From Clostridiales bacterium UBA1701 (GTDB taxonomy: Bacteria; Bacillota; Clostridia; Oscillospirales; Oscillospiraceae), in contig DCJL01000015.1 in assembly GCA_002320035.1 (NCBI GenBank), positions 43,805-87,998 of the forward strand: a DNA stretch of 44,194 nt, given 5' to 3'. Shown piece after piece: positions 30,967 to 39,637 of the stretch (within the stretch, counting starts at the first letter, position 1; every line of letters starts with the position of its first letter). The translations under genes were made by a program, and so were the position numbers. The notes beneath the pieces are model-generated. The model saw nothing but the letters and a program-made list of their open reading frames with translations. It ran no database searches and had not been told where the DNA came from.

Positions 30967-32550
30967 ATGAGCGACAACAGAGAATTTGACCTTGATATTG
31001 ACTCGATTTTAGCGGAATTCTCCTCTTACAGCGAAACGCTTTCAAATCCCGGGCAGAGCGGGGGAGGGCCCGCCGCCCCCGCAAAGGCGGAAACGTCCGT
31101 TCCCGCCGGAATTCAAGCCCCGCCGCGCCCGGCGAGACAGGAAGCGGCCCGCCGCCCGGCGTATGAACCGGCGGTCCGCCCCCGGGAACAGGGGCCCCGC
31201 CCAGCGGCGGAGACCCAAGGCCGCCCGAGCCATGAAGCGCCCCGCCGCGCCTATGAGACGGAGCAGGGAAAGGAGCGGCGCGCGCAGGCGGTCCATAAGA
31301 GAAAGACTGTGCCGGACCCGGAGAGGCTGGGCTATGGCAGAGGCCGGGCCGCCGGGGCGGAAAAGCCCCGCCGGGAAAGGCCGGAGCCGGAGCAGGCTGC
31401 GGTCAGGCCGCTCTCTCCCGCCCAACGGAGAGGCCAGCGGCTGGCGGGCATGTTTTTCGCCGCCATTACCATGCTGAGCCTGTGCTGGATATTTGTGAAT
31501 GTCCACCCGGACTCCGGAACCGTGAATTCCTCCGGGACGCAGTCGGGGCTCAACCTTGTGAGCAGGCTTGACGAATATGCCAACAACGCCGCCAGCGACG
31601 CGCTGAGCGAGCTGACCTATATCCCAAAGATTTACGCCATTCCCGAGAGCGCCATTGTGGCGCCGAAGCCCGACCCGGCAAAGTTCGGCTCCACCACAGA
31701 CCCCGGCGAGATCCAGGCGGTGATAGACGCCGCCGCGGTCCTGCTGAACGGACAGACCCTCACCTTTAACCCCGAGGCCAAGTTCGTGGCCGGCTCCGTT
31801 ATACAGTATTACCTGGATGATACGATTCTTGTCATAACCTGGCAGGAGGAGATCGAGGGCAAGTGCGTCACCTGTTCCGAGGTGAAGATCGCCAACGGCT
31901 CCCAGCTCCGCCGAAAGGTGGCCGGGGACACTTACAGCGTGGGCGTGCGCTACTACGCCACAGACATGGCCAAGGAATGCAACGCGGTGGTGGCCATTAA
32001 CGGGGACTTCTATGATTTTCGCCAGATAGGCGTCACGGTCTACCAGCGCAAGCTCTTCCGCTTTGCGCCGGACAAGCTGGACTCCTGCCATTTCACCTCC
32101 AGCGGCGACATGCTCTTCTCCTACGCCGGGGAGCTGACGGACGAGGCGAGCACCCAGCAGTTCGTGGACGATAACGATGTGCTCTTCACCGTCTCCTTCG
32201 GCCCCATCCTTGTGGACAACGGGGAGCTTCGCACCGTCGGCAGCTACCCCATCGGAGAGATTGACCGGACCTATTCCCGTTCGGCCATCGGCCAGCTTGG
32301 AGAGCTGCACTATCTGCTCATGTCCGTAAACTACGGCGATGGTTATACTGTGACCGCAACGATGAACCAGATGGGCCAGTTCATGTACGGCAAGGGCTGC
32401 CAGAAAGCCTACGCCCTGGATGGCGGCCAGACCTCTATCATCGTCATGAACGGCCAGGCGGCAAACCATGTGGACTGGGGGAATGAGCGTACCATGAGCG
32501 ACCTTATTTATTTCGCCACGGCGATCCCGGAAGAGGAGGCTGCCCAATGA
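30967..32550 (+). CDS. Phosphodiester glycosidase (NAGPA-domain) membrane-anchored protein
   Basis: A 527-aa type II membrane protein. Residues 1-155 are disordered, rich in Pro, Arg, Ala and Glu, and cytoplasmic; a TM lies at about 159-178 (MFFAAITMLSLCWIFVNV); the NAGPA domain occupies about 320-520. Domain signatures include NAVVAINGDFYDF, GPILVDNGE, and YALDGGQTSIIVMNGQ, all typical. NAGPA proteins cleave N-acetylglucosamine phosphodiesters and in bacteria act on exopolysaccharide or wall-linked sugars. AAAGGAGG lies 7 bases before the ATG, and the stop overlaps the next gene by 4 bases. An alternative upstream start in frame would lie inside the preceding gene. Confidence 0.85.
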   Translation: MSDNREFDLDIDSILAEFSSYSETLSNPGQSGGGPAAPAKAETSVPAGIQAPPRPARQEAARRPAYEPAVRPREQGPRPAAETQGRPSHEAPRRAYETEQGKERRAQAVHKRKTVPDPERLGYGRGRAAGAEKPRRERPEPEQAAVRPLSPAQRRGQRLAGMFFAAITMLSLCWIFVNVHPDSGTVNSSGTQSGLNLVSRLDEYANNAASDALSELTYIPKIYAIPESAIVAPKPDPAKFGSTTDPGEIQAVIDAAAVLLNGQTLTFNPEAKFVAGSVIQYYLDDTILVITWQEEIEGKCVTCSEVKIANGSQLRRKVAGDTYSVGVRYYATDMAKECNAVVAINGDFYDFRQIGVTVYQRKLFRFAPDKLDSCHFTSSGDMLFSYAGELTDEASTQQFVDDNDVLFTVSFGPILVDNGELRTVGSYPIGEIDRTYSRSAIGQLGELHYLLMSVNYGDGYTVTATMNQMGQFMYGKGCQKAYALDGGQTSIIVMNGQAANHVDWGNERTMSDLIYFATAIPEEEAAQ

Positions 32551-33542
32551 GTCAAGTTGCCATATACAGCGGCGGCACGGTAATTTACTGGAGCGCCGTG
32601 ATCATCTGCATCGGCGTGGCCGCCTGGTTTGCCCTGAGCTATTCCCTCTATACCGCAAACGGCGGCAGGGGCGCGGCGCTCTGGCTGCTGCTGCCCGTTG
32701 CCACGCTGATGTCAGTGCTCTTCTGCCGGGCGATCCACTGGTATTGCCACCCGGAGCAGTATGCGGGCTTCTTCAGGGCCCTGACCGACTATTCCTACGG
32801 CGGCTACTGCCTGCCGGGGATGCTTCTGGGCGTGCTGCTTTCGGCGCTGCTTGTGAAAAGGCTTCGCTTTGCCGACAGCGCCGCCGGACTTCTGGATGCG
32901 CTGGCGCCCGGCGCCGCCCTGGGTATTGCCCTGTTTCGTCTCAGCGCTCTGTTCAATACCTCCTGCCGCAGCACCATTATCATAAAATCCGCGGCGCTTC
33001 AGCATCTGCCCATCGGCTCCGGCGTGCCCACCTCCTCGGGAGGCGTGGAATACCGCTTTGCCACTTTCTTTGTGCAGTTTCTGCTGATGCTGCTGCTCAC
33101 CGCTCTGCTGCTGCGCTTCTATCAGCGCCAGAAAGAGATCCCCATGAAGCGGGGCGGCAGACAGGGCCACACAGCCATGATGTTCATCGTGTTTTACAGC
33201 GCCATGGAACTGGTGCTGGACAGCACCCGCTACGATTCCAGCTTCCTGCGCCTCAACGGCTTTGTGAGCCTTGTGCAGATCGTCAGCGCCCTGTCCATTC
33301 TGGCCGTGCTTGTCTATTACAGCATCCAGTCCGTCAGGGCAAACGGCCGCTGCTTTTATCACTGGCTGCTGTGGCTTGCCTTTGCGGCGGGGGTTGGCGG
33401 CACGGGTGCCTTTGAGTATCTGGTCCAGCGGCACGGAAACTGGTATAAAATGTGTTACAGCGTCATGTCTCTGAGCTGCCTTGTCATGGCGCTGACGGTA
33501 TACTTCATGTACCGCAGCCTGCGGCGGAGCCGGGGGGATTAG
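32547..33542 (+). CDS. Lgt-like polytopic membrane protein
   Basis: A 331-aa protein with about eight to nine TMs. The middle resembles prolipoprotein diacylglyceryl transferase: a SYGG..LPG loop, then DALAPGAALGIALFRLSALFN, matching the Lgt D-x-AP...LG-A-R-x3-F-N block with Arg and Asn kept. The Lgt His in the FHGG loop is replaced (SYGG), the GE pair after FIN is missing, and the C-terminus carries extra TMs. It may be a paralogue with another lipid or sugar substrate rather than the true Lgt. Translation is coupled to the NAGPA gene (ATGA). Confidence 0.6.
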   Translation: MSQVAIYSGGTVIYWSAVIICIGVAAWFALSYSLYTANGGRGAALWLLLPVATLMSVLFCRAIHWYCHPEQYAGFFRALTDYSYGGYCLPGMLLGVLLSALLVKRLRFADSAAGLLDALAPGAALGIALFRLSALFNTSCRSTIIIKSAALQHLPIGSGVPTSSGGVEYRFATFFVQFLLMLLLTALLLRFYQRQKEIPMKRGGRQGHTAMMFIVFYSAMELVLDSTRYDSSFLRLNGFVSLVQIVSALSILAVLVYYSIQSVRANGRCFYHWLLWLAFAAGVGGTGAFEYLVQRHGNWYKMCYSVMSLSCLVMALTVYFMYRSLRRSRGD

Positions 33543-33592
33543 GCAAGGATCCTTCGCGGCGCACATAATGACGTTTTTTGATTCAGTTCAGA

Positions 33593-33622
33593 CAGTAGAG
33601 CCTGCATTTTCAGGCTCTACTG
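33593..33622 (+). terminator. Terminator of the cell-surface operon
   Basis: CAGTAGAGCCTG/CAGGCTCTACTG, a perfect 12-bp stem, 6-nt loop, then CTTTCTTTTT. Confidence 0.88.
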
Positions 33623-33662
33623 CTTTCTTTTTATGTGTAGAGCGGGCCGGGGCGGCAGTAGC

Positions 33663-33691
33663 TTGAGGCTGGGAGAGGAAAGGCATATAAT
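33663..33691 (+). promoter_or_regulatory. Promoter of the hemolysin III gene
   Basis: TTGAGG (33663-33668), 17 bp, TATAAT (33686-33691), 20 nt upstream of the ATG. Confidence 0.7.
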
Positions 33692-33710
33692 TTTAATGAG
33701 GTGATTTTCC

Positions 33711-34373
33711 ATGAAGCGTACCCCCATCGGCGAAAGGCCCCTGCCCAACTATACCCGCAGCCAGGAGCTTGCCAATATGTGGACTCATATCGCAGGGGTC
33801 TTGCTGGGCTTGGCCCTGCTGCCCATTATTATTTTAAAAAGCCGGGGGCCGCTGGCGCTTTTCAGCGGCTGCCTGTATGCGGTGTCCATGATATGCCTGT
33901 ATTCCGTTTCCAGCGTGTATCACGGCCTCAGACCCTGCATGGGGAAGAGAGTGATGCGGGCGGTGGACCACTGCACCATTTATTTTCTCATCGCCGGAAC
34001 TTACTCGCCCATTTTGCTTGCCGCCATTCTTCCCCTGTACCCCGGAATCGCCTGGGGTATCTTTGCCGCCGAGTGGTGCCTGGGCCTTTTCGCCGTGGTC
34101 TTTACCGCCGTCGACCTTGAGCGTTTTGGGAAGCTCTCCATGTGCTGCTATATCGGCATGGGCTGGCTGGTGGTGCTGGCCCTGAAGCCCACCCTTGAGG
34201 CCCTGGGCACAGCGGGTTTTCTCTGGCTGCTCTGGGGCGGCATTTCCTATACCCTGGGCGCGGTCATATACGGCTTGGGCAAGAAAAAGCCCTGGCTGCA
34301 CACGGTGTTCCACGTTTTTGTGCTCCTGGGCAGCGCCCTGCATGCAGTCTGCGTGCTGAACTATGTTTTTTGA
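33711..34373 (+). CDS. Hemolysin III family membrane protein
   Basis: A 220-aa seven-TM protein of the YqfA/hemolysin III (PAQR-like) family. Metal-binding histidines sit in VSSVYHGLRP, RAVDHCTIYFLIAGTYSP and HTVFHVFVLLGSALHA (S-x3-H, D-H and H-x3-H positions). The family name is historical; the bacterial role is unsettled, possibly lipid hydrolysis in the membrane. It is monocistronic, convergent with the LysM-GH18 gene and 5 bp from it. GAGGTG precedes the ATG. Confidence 0.92.
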   Translation: MKRTPIGERPLPNYTRSQELANMWTHIAGVLLGLALLPIIILKSRGPLALFSGCLYAVSMICLYSVSSVYHGLRPCMGKRVMRAVDHCTIYFLIAGTYSPILLAAILPLYPGIAWGIFAAEWCLGLFAVVFTAVDLERFGKLSMCCYIGMGWLVVLALKPTLEALGTAGFLWLLWGGISYTLGAVIYGLGKKKPWLHTVFHVFVLLGSALHAVCVLNYVF

Positions 34374-34378
34374 GCCCC

Positions 34379-35503
34379 TCAGGGGAGAAGCGCCGGGGAA
34401 AAGCGGGCGCAGATAAGCGCCAGCTCAGCCCGGCAGAGCCTGCTCCCGTCACAGCGGCAGAGACCGGCCAGACCGTACTCCTCAACAAGCTCCAGCTTGG
34501 CCTGGACGCTGCGGGCGTCCTCAAACCAGACGATGTGCCGCCGGGAGGCGCTGTCGGTGTAGATAAAATAGCTGGCCCGGAAAGCCGGGTCGAAGCGGAC
34601 CTCCACCCCCAGAGAGACGGCCAGATTTGCCGCCGCCGTGTGAAGAATGGGCAGGGCCCTCTGGCCCTGCCGCCAGGGCAGCGCCCAGTTATAGCCGTAG
34701 CCGGAAAAGCCCAGCAGAAGTTTGCCGGGAGGAATTTTCCCGGCAGCGTAGTCCAGCACCCGGCGAAGCCGGTTCACCGGGGACACGGCCTGGGGCGCGC
34801 CGCACTCATAGCCCCAGTCATAGGCAAGCAGCACGGAGCGGTCGGCATAGCGGCCGTGGGCCTCATAATCATGGGCGGCGCACAGGAGGCTTTCACAGCG
34901 TTCTTCCTCCCGGGGGGCCAGGGCGGTAAAAAGGTAAAGGCCCCGGCTGTGCAGCTCCCGGGATAAAAAGGCCAGAAAGTCGGAGTATTTTTCCCTGTCG
35001 AAGGGATAGAGATAGCAGAACTTCAGAAAAAGGCCCCGGAAGCCTCCGGCCTCGATCTCCGCCAGCGCCGCGGCCAGAAAGCGCTCCCGGCCCTCCGCCG
35101 GGCCCAGAACTCCGCGGGCCAGGGAGGCGGAGAACGCGCCCTTTGCTATGTTGGCCGCGCCCAACAGGGGCGCGGCTGTATCCGCCGGGTATTTCCGGCG
35201 GGGCGAGCGGGGCGGGGCAAGGCCCCCGTCTTCCGTCAGAGACAGGCAGAGAGGGCAATAGAAGCTCAGCTCGGGCAGAAGCTCCCGAAGCAGGGAATCC
35301 GGCGCGGTCTCGGACAGACAGGCCCCCAGTTCCCGGGGCTCTGCCGGAGCGGAAGCAGGGGAAGGAATGAGTAGAGCCAGCCCCGCCGTGAGCCGCCGGG
35401 GGTCGCCAAGCTGATTCAGGGCTGCCAGCTCCCCCTCCGGCAGGCCGAAGCGCCTGGCCGCAGAGCCGAGGCTGTCCCCGGGGCGCGCGATATAAATTTC
35501 CAT
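34379..35503 (-). CDS. LysM-GH18 protein of the SleL/YaaH type, catalytic residues lost
   Basis: A 374-aa protein with an N-terminal LysM domain (IYIARPGDSLGSAARRFG...) and a GH18 barrel from about residue 75 like the spore cortex-fragment enzymes YaaH/SleL. Conserved landmarks remain: ALAPREEE, AHDYEAHGRYAD, YDWGYECGAPQAVSPVNRLRRVLDYA, GYGYNW and VWFEDARSVQAKLEL. The catalytic strand, normally GLNIDFEY, reads GLFLKFCY: the Asp is Lys161 and the acid Glu is Cys163. The last strand also lacks the usual Trp. It should not hydrolyse; it may bind cortex or wall glycan. AGTTATAT-like spacing with CGGAG precedes the ATG. No signal peptide, as expected for a spore coat protein. Confidence 0.85.
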   Translation of the reverse strand: MEIYIARPGDSLGSAARRFGLPEGELAALNQLGDPRRLTAGLALLIPSPASAPAEPRELGACLSETAPDSLLRELLPELSFYCPLCLSLTEDGGLAPPRSPRRKYPADTAAPLLGAANIAKGAFSASLARGVLGPAEGRERFLAAALAEIEAGGFRGLFLKFCYLYPFDREKYSDFLAFLSRELHSRGLYLFTALAPREEERCESLLCAAHDYEAHGRYADRSVLLAYDWGYECGAPQAVSPVNRLRRVLDYAAGKIPPGKLLLGFSGYGYNWALPWRQGQRALPILHTAAANLAVSLGVEVRFDPAFRASYFIYTDSASRRHIVWFEDARSVQAKLELVEEYGLAGLCRCDGSRLCRAELALICARFSPALLP

Positions 35504-35718
35504 ATAAGTCTCCGTTCCGCCGGGGGAGCGTTTCCCCCGGCTGATTGCTTTTTATTAAAATATATATTCCGTTGCCCTTAGGTATTCCAGACGGCATATT
35601 CAGCCGGAAAACTGGGAAAAACAGGTGCTTTTACCCCAATTCTACTGTTCGTAGAGCGCTTTTCTCCAAACTCTACCCCCGTGGGGGCGGGTGTATAGCG
35701 CAGGGGAGGGAGTGTAGC
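35504..35718. other. Intergenic stretch between the GH18 and second degV genes
   Basis: Holds one strong hairpin, GCCGGGGGA/TCCCCCGGC at about 35520-35542, and otherwise AT-rich then G-rich sequence. No gene is seen. The hairpin lies in the 5' leader of the GH18 gene on the minus strand. Confidence 0.5.
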
Positions 35719-35748
35719 TTGCGTTTTTTTTCGGCAATCGGGTATATT
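35719..35748 (+). promoter_or_regulatory. Promoter of the second degV gene
   Basis: TTGCGT (35719-35724), 18 bp including a T-run, TATATT (35743-35748), 27 nt before the ATG. Confidence 0.6.
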
Positions 35749-35775
35749 TATCTAAAGAATCAGGAGGGAAATAAT

Positions 35776-36657
35776 ATGAGTTTTGCAGTAGTCACCGATA
35801 CATCAGCCAACATTCCGAATAGACATATCGAGGAAAATGACATTACAGTGGTCCCCTTTTCGTACTATGTGGACGGGGTGGAGAGCACCTGCCTGGACAC
35901 GGATGCTTTCAATGGGGATGAATATTACGAAAGGATAAAAAAGGGCGTCCGGGTGACAACCTCCCAGGTGACCCCACAGAGATATATTGATTATTTTACG
36001 CCGATACTCCAGGCCGGGCGGGATATTCTTTTTGTCAGCATGTCCTCCGGCATCAGCGGCTCCTGCGCCTCGGCGGGCATAGCTGCGGCCCAGCTCCGGG
36101 AGGAATTTCCCCAGCGGGCCATCAAGATAATTGACACGCTGGGCGCCTCTCTGGGCGAGGGGCTTATCGCTCTGCGGGGGGCCCGCTGCCGGGCCGAGGG
36201 TGTGAGCCTTGAAAAAACCGCAGAAATTCTTGCCGCCGCCTGCCGCCGCATGGCCCAGATTTTCACAGTGGACGATCTGATGCACCTGCGCCGGGGCGGC
36301 CGGCTTTCAAACCTCTCTGCCATCGTGGGCACGGTGCTGAACATAAAACCCCTCCTCAAGGGCAATGAGGACGGAAAAATTGTGGCCTTTGCCAAAGTCA
36401 GGGGCAGAAAGCACGCCATTGAGGCGCTGGCCGAAAAATATGAGATGCTCGTAAAGGAACCGGAACGTCAGACCGTAGGCATCGCCCAGGCAGGCTGCCG
36501 GGCGGACGCGGAATACCTTGAAAGGCTCCTGCGCCGCAGCCGCCCGCCCATGGATATTCTCACAGTCCAGTACGAGCCGGTCACCGGCGCCCATGTGGGC
36601 CCCGGCGCTCTGGCCCTGTTCTTTGAGAGCGATGAGAACGTGAGAAGCCACGGCTGA
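35776..36657 (+). CDS. DegV-family (FakB-like) fatty-acid-binding protein
   Basis: A 293-aa DegV-fold protein with FAVVTDTSANIP at the start, VTTSQVTPQRYIDYF, VSMSSGISGSCASAGIAA, LMHLRRGGRLSNLSAIVGTVLNIKPLL and GAHVGPGALALFF. The conserved Ser/Thr pair in TTSQ and the GGRLS and HVGPG loops form the fatty-acid carboxylate site in FakB. AGGAGGGAAATAAT precedes the ATG. It stands alone with its own promoter and terminator, unlike the marR-linked paralogue at 26967; the two may bind different acyl chains. Confidence 0.92.
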   Translation: MSFAVVTDTSANIPNRHIEENDITVVPFSYYVDGVESTCLDTDAFNGDEYYERIKKGVRVTTSQVTPQRYIDYFTPILQAGRDILFVSMSSGISGSCASAGIAAAQLREEFPQRAIKIIDTLGASLGEGLIALRGARCRAEGVSLEKTAEILAAACRRMAQIFTVDDLMHLRRGGRLSNLSAIVGTVLNIKPLLKGNEDGKIVAFAKVRGRKHAIEALAEKYEMLVKEPERQTVGIAQAGCRADAEYLERLLRRSRPPMDILTVQYEPVTGAHVGPGALALFFESDENVRSHG

Positions 36658-36668
36658 ACGGAATAAAG

Positions 36669-36718
36669 AAAAACACCGCGCGGACAAGGAAAAACGACCT
36701 TGTCCGCGCGGTGTTTTT
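36669..36718. terminator. Long bidirectional terminator
   Basis: A perfect 21-bp inverted repeat (36669-36689 with 36698-36718; core CACCGCGCGGACAAGG) whose arms begin with AAAAA and end with TTTTT. It ends both the degV transcript (plus) and the convergent yyaL-like transcript (minus). Confidence 0.92.
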
Positions 36719-36741
36719 GCTTATTGCCCGGCGCGCCCTAG

Positions 36742-38712
36742 TTATATGTTAAAGGGCAGGCCGCAGGCCCCGTTGGCACAAAGGTAGAAGCTTGGTTTTC
36801 CGTCCTTCATGCCGATATTCTCCGTAAAGGGCGCAAAGGCCGCAAGCGCCGCCGCCTCCGGGCCTCCGGGCCGCTTGAAAAGAAGCGTAAGCTCCGGAGC
36901 GTATCTGCCCATAAGGGCATCAAGGCTCTCGGGAGGTTCCTCCGCCACGCAGAGAAGTTCCTTCGTGGGGTACACAAGGCTCAGAAGCGCTGTCAGGCCG
37001 AAAGCGCAGCCGGCAGGGTAGTTTTCACTGCGGGAACAGAGAAAACGGAGCTGTGAGTCCAGTGCGGCGCGCCATTTCTCCTCCCCGGTCATACGCCAGA
37101 GCAGGTCAAAAAGAGCCGCGGCAGCGCTGTTGCCTGAGGGCAGGGCCCCGTCAAAGACCTCCTTGGGCCGCTTGATGAGCTTCTCCGCGTCGTCGGCGGT
37201 TTTGAAGCAGCCGCCCTTTTTGTCGGCAAAGCGCGCCATGATCTCCTCCACCAGGGCTTTTATGGGCGGGTAGTTTCCAAGGCTCACCTGGGAGAACTCA
37301 TAGAAACCCAGCGCCGCAAAGGCATAATCCTCCAACTGGGCGGGATGGAAATTTTCCCCGGCCATGCGGCAGGCGCTGAGTCTGCCGCCCCCGTCCTTTT
37401 CCAGCAGAAAGCGGGCCAGCCGCTCTGCCGCCGCCATGTAACGGCCGGAATTGAAGGCCCTGGCCGCCCGGGAGAGGGCCATGAGCATGAGACCGTTCCA
37501 GGCGGTGAGCTGTTTTTCGTCCCGCCTGAGAGGCAGGCGCCGCCGCCGGTATTCCCGGAGCTTTTCCCGGTACTCCCCGTAGCCCTCGGGCAGCAGGAGC
37601 CAGCGGTTGTTGAGAAGCAGGTTCGGGATGCTTTTGCCGTCGAAATTGCCCTCATCCGTAATGTCATAGCACTCGCAGAAATGCCGGCCCTCGTCCTCAC
37701 CCAGAACATTTTTTACTTCCTCCGGGGTGAAGAGATAATAGGCACCCTCCACGCCCTCGCTGTCCGCGTCCTGGCCGCTGTAAAAACCGCCCTCGGGGGA
37801 GGAGAGCTCCCGCAGGCAGTAATCCAGCGTACCCTCCGCCGCCTGGCGGTACAGGGCCAGATGCCCGTCCTGCCAGGCCTCGGTATAGGCAAAGGCCAGC
37901 AGGGCGTTGTCGTAAAGGGTCTTTTCAAAATGGGGGGCCAGCCACTCCCTGTCCGTGGAGTAGCGGGCGAAGCCCCCGCCGATATGGTCGTAAATGCCGC
38001 CCCGGTACATCTGCTTCAGGCTGTGCTCAGCAATGGAGCGGGCCTTTTTGTCCCCGGAGAGCTGGGAATAGCGAAGAAGAAAAATCAGGTTGTGGGCCGA
38101 AGGAAACTTGGGCGCGGAGCCGAAGCCGCCGTATTCCCCGTCATAAGAGGAATAGAGCTGTTCTACGGCCCTCTTGAGAAAAGCCTCTCCCGGCTCCGCG
38201 TTCCCGGCAGGAAGCTCCCGGGAGATAAAATCCCGGATCTCCGCCCCGGCCTTTAGAAGCGAGGGCCGGTCAAGGGCCCATTTTTCGGCCACGGCTTTCA
38301 GCAGCGGGATAAGCCCTATCTGCCCGCCGCGGCTCTCTCTTGGAAGATAGGTCCCGGCGTAAAAGGGCTGCTGCTCCGGGGTCATGATCACGGTCAGCGG
38401 CCAGCCGCCGCTGCCGTTCAGGGCGGTGCAGACTTCCATATAGACCGCGTCCACATCCGGGCGCTCTTCCCGGTCCACCTTGACGGAGACGAAGTGCCGG
38501 TTCAACAGCTCCGCCACCTTCCCGTCCTCAAAGGATTCCCGGGCCATCACATGGCACCAGTGGCAGGTGGAATAGCCTATGCTGAGAAAAACGGGCTTGT
38601 TCTCCCGCCGGGCCTTTTCAAAGGCCGCCTCGCCCCAGGCAAGCCAGTCCACCGGGTTTTCCGCGTGCTCCAGAAGATAGGGGGATTTTTCTTTTATCAA
38701 ACTGTTGCTCAT
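36742..38712 (-). CDS. YyaL/DUF255 thioredoxin-domain protein (SPATA20-like)
   Basis: A 656-aa protein: an N-terminal thioredoxin-like domain (about 1-165) with LLEHAENPVDWLAWG and CHWC in YSTCHWCHVM, then a long (alpha/alpha)6 barrel like N-acylglucosamine 2-epimerases (LYDNALLAFAYTEAW, YSGQDADSEGVEGAYY, WNGLMLMALS). Length is typical. The biochemical role is unknown; a redox-linked sugar enzyme is often suggested. CGGAGG lies 8 bases before the ATG. Promoter on the minus strand: TTGAAA, 18 bp, TATAAT (38786-38757). Confidence 0.9.
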   Translation of the reverse strand: MSNSLIKEKSPYLLEHAENPVDWLAWGEAAFEKARRENKPVFLSIGYSTCHWCHVMARESFEDGKVAELLNRHFVSVKVDREERPDVDAVYMEVCTALNGSGGWPLTVIMTPEQQPFYAGTYLPRESRGGQIGLIPLLKAVAEKWALDRPSLLKAGAEIRDFISRELPAGNAEPGEAFLKRAVEQLYSSYDGEYGGFGSAPKFPSAHNLIFLLRYSQLSGDKKARSIAEHSLKQMYRGGIYDHIGGGFARYSTDREWLAPHFEKTLYDNALLAFAYTEAWQDGHLALYRQAAEGTLDYCLRELSSPEGGFYSGQDADSEGVEGAYYLFTPEEVKNVLGEDEGRHFCECYDITDEGNFDGKSIPNLLLNNRWLLLPEGYGEYREKLREYRRRRLPLRRDEKQLTAWNGLMLMALSRAARAFNSGRYMAAAERLARFLLEKDGGGRLSACRMAGENFHPAQLEDYAFAALGFYEFSQVSLGNYPPIKALVEEIMARFADKKGGCFKTADDAEKLIKRPKEVFDGALPSGNSAAAALFDLLWRMTGEEKWRAALDSQLRFLCSRSENYPAGCAFGLTALLSLVYPTKELLCVAEEPPESLDALMGRYAPELTLLFKRPGGPEAAALAAFAPFTENIGMKDGKPSFYLCANGACGLPFNI

Positions 38713-38756
38713 GCCACAGCCTCCGTTTTTTATTTATGTTATTCACTATCTGTGGT

Positions 38757-38786
38757 ATTATACACTTAAAATACGATCTCTTTCAA
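38757..38786 (-). promoter_or_regulatory. Promoter of the yyaL-like gene
   Basis: TTGAAA (38786-38781), 18 bp, TATAAT (38762-38757). The short palindrome TCTCTT-TC-AAGAGA overlaps the -35, and the divergent TPR gene starts only 15 bp further on, so both genes may share control. Confidence 0.7.
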
Positions 38787-38800
38787 GAGAGGAGCGCCTT

Positions 38801-39637
38801 ATGGACAATTTCGAACCCCGCTGCTGCTTTGACGCCTCGACCTATACCGGCACGCCGGACGCGGCGCCCACCGGGGAGATCCTGCCCGTGCCGGAACTGA
38901 TCGCGGAGCTGGACAGCCTCTATCATTCCGGCCGGGAGGCCCAGGCGGGCGCGTTCCTGGAGCGCTGGCGGGAGCGCGCGGCACAAATGCGCGACTGGCG
39001 GGGGGAGCTGAGTTTTCTGAGTGAGCTTATGGGCCATTACCGCCGCAGCGGGGAGCGGGAAAAGGCCCTGGAGGCGGTGAAGGCAGGCCTCGGGATCATC
39101 CGGGAGCATCGGCTGGGAGAGACAGTCTCCGGGGCCACCGTAATGCTCAACGCCGCCACCACCATGAAGTGCTTTGGCCTGGCGGAGGATTCCCTGCCCT
39201 ATTTCCGCCATGTGTGCCGGGTCTACGCTGCCAGGCTCGACCCCTCGGACTACCGCTTCGGCGGGCTCTACAATAACATGGCCCTCTCCTGTGCCGACGC
39301 CGGGGAATACAAAGAAGCGGAGCGGTATTTCCGCCTTGCCATGGGGGTCATCGCCCGCTGCAAAAACCCGGAAAATGAGCTGGCCGTCACCCTGTGCAAT
39401 CTGGCGGAGCTTTATGACCGGCAGGACCCGGAGGATGAACGAATAGGGGAATGCATGGAAAAAGCCTGGGAGCATCTCAATGCCCCGGGCCTGCCCAGAG
39501 ACGGCTACCATGCCTTCACCATATCAAAATGCGCGCCCAGTTTTGATTATTTCGGCTATTTTGTCTGGGCGAAGGTGCTTAAGGAAAGGGCGGAGAAAAT
39601 ATATGCAGGGAATGGAAGAGGCCAGGGCCTTCTATGA
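38801..39637 (+). CDS. Tetratricopeptide-repeat protein
   Basis: A 278-aa soluble protein of helical repeats. TPR signatures are visible in ELMGHYRRSGEREKALEAVK, GLYNNMALSCADAGEYKEAE and LCNLAELYDRQDPEDERIGE (W-L-G-Y-A-F-A-P-type spacing). It starts at ATG 38801 with GAGAGGAG upstream. It overlaps the following DUF4037 gene by 35 bp, so the two are translated together and the TPR protein is probably its partner or scaffold. Function unknown. Confidence 0.8.
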   Translation: MDNFEPRCCFDASTYTGTPDAAPTGEILPVPELIAELDSLYHSGREAQAGAFLERWRERAAQMRDWRGELSFLSELMGHYRRSGEREKALEAVKAGLGIIREHRLGETVSGATVMLNAATTMKCFGLAEDSLPYFRHVCRVYAARLDPSDYRFGGLYNNMALSCADAGEYKEAERYFRLAMGVIARCKNPENELAVTLCNLAELYDRQDPEDERIGECMEKAWEHLNAPGLPRDGYHAFTISKCAPSFDYFGYFVWAKVLKERAEKIYAGNGRGQGLL

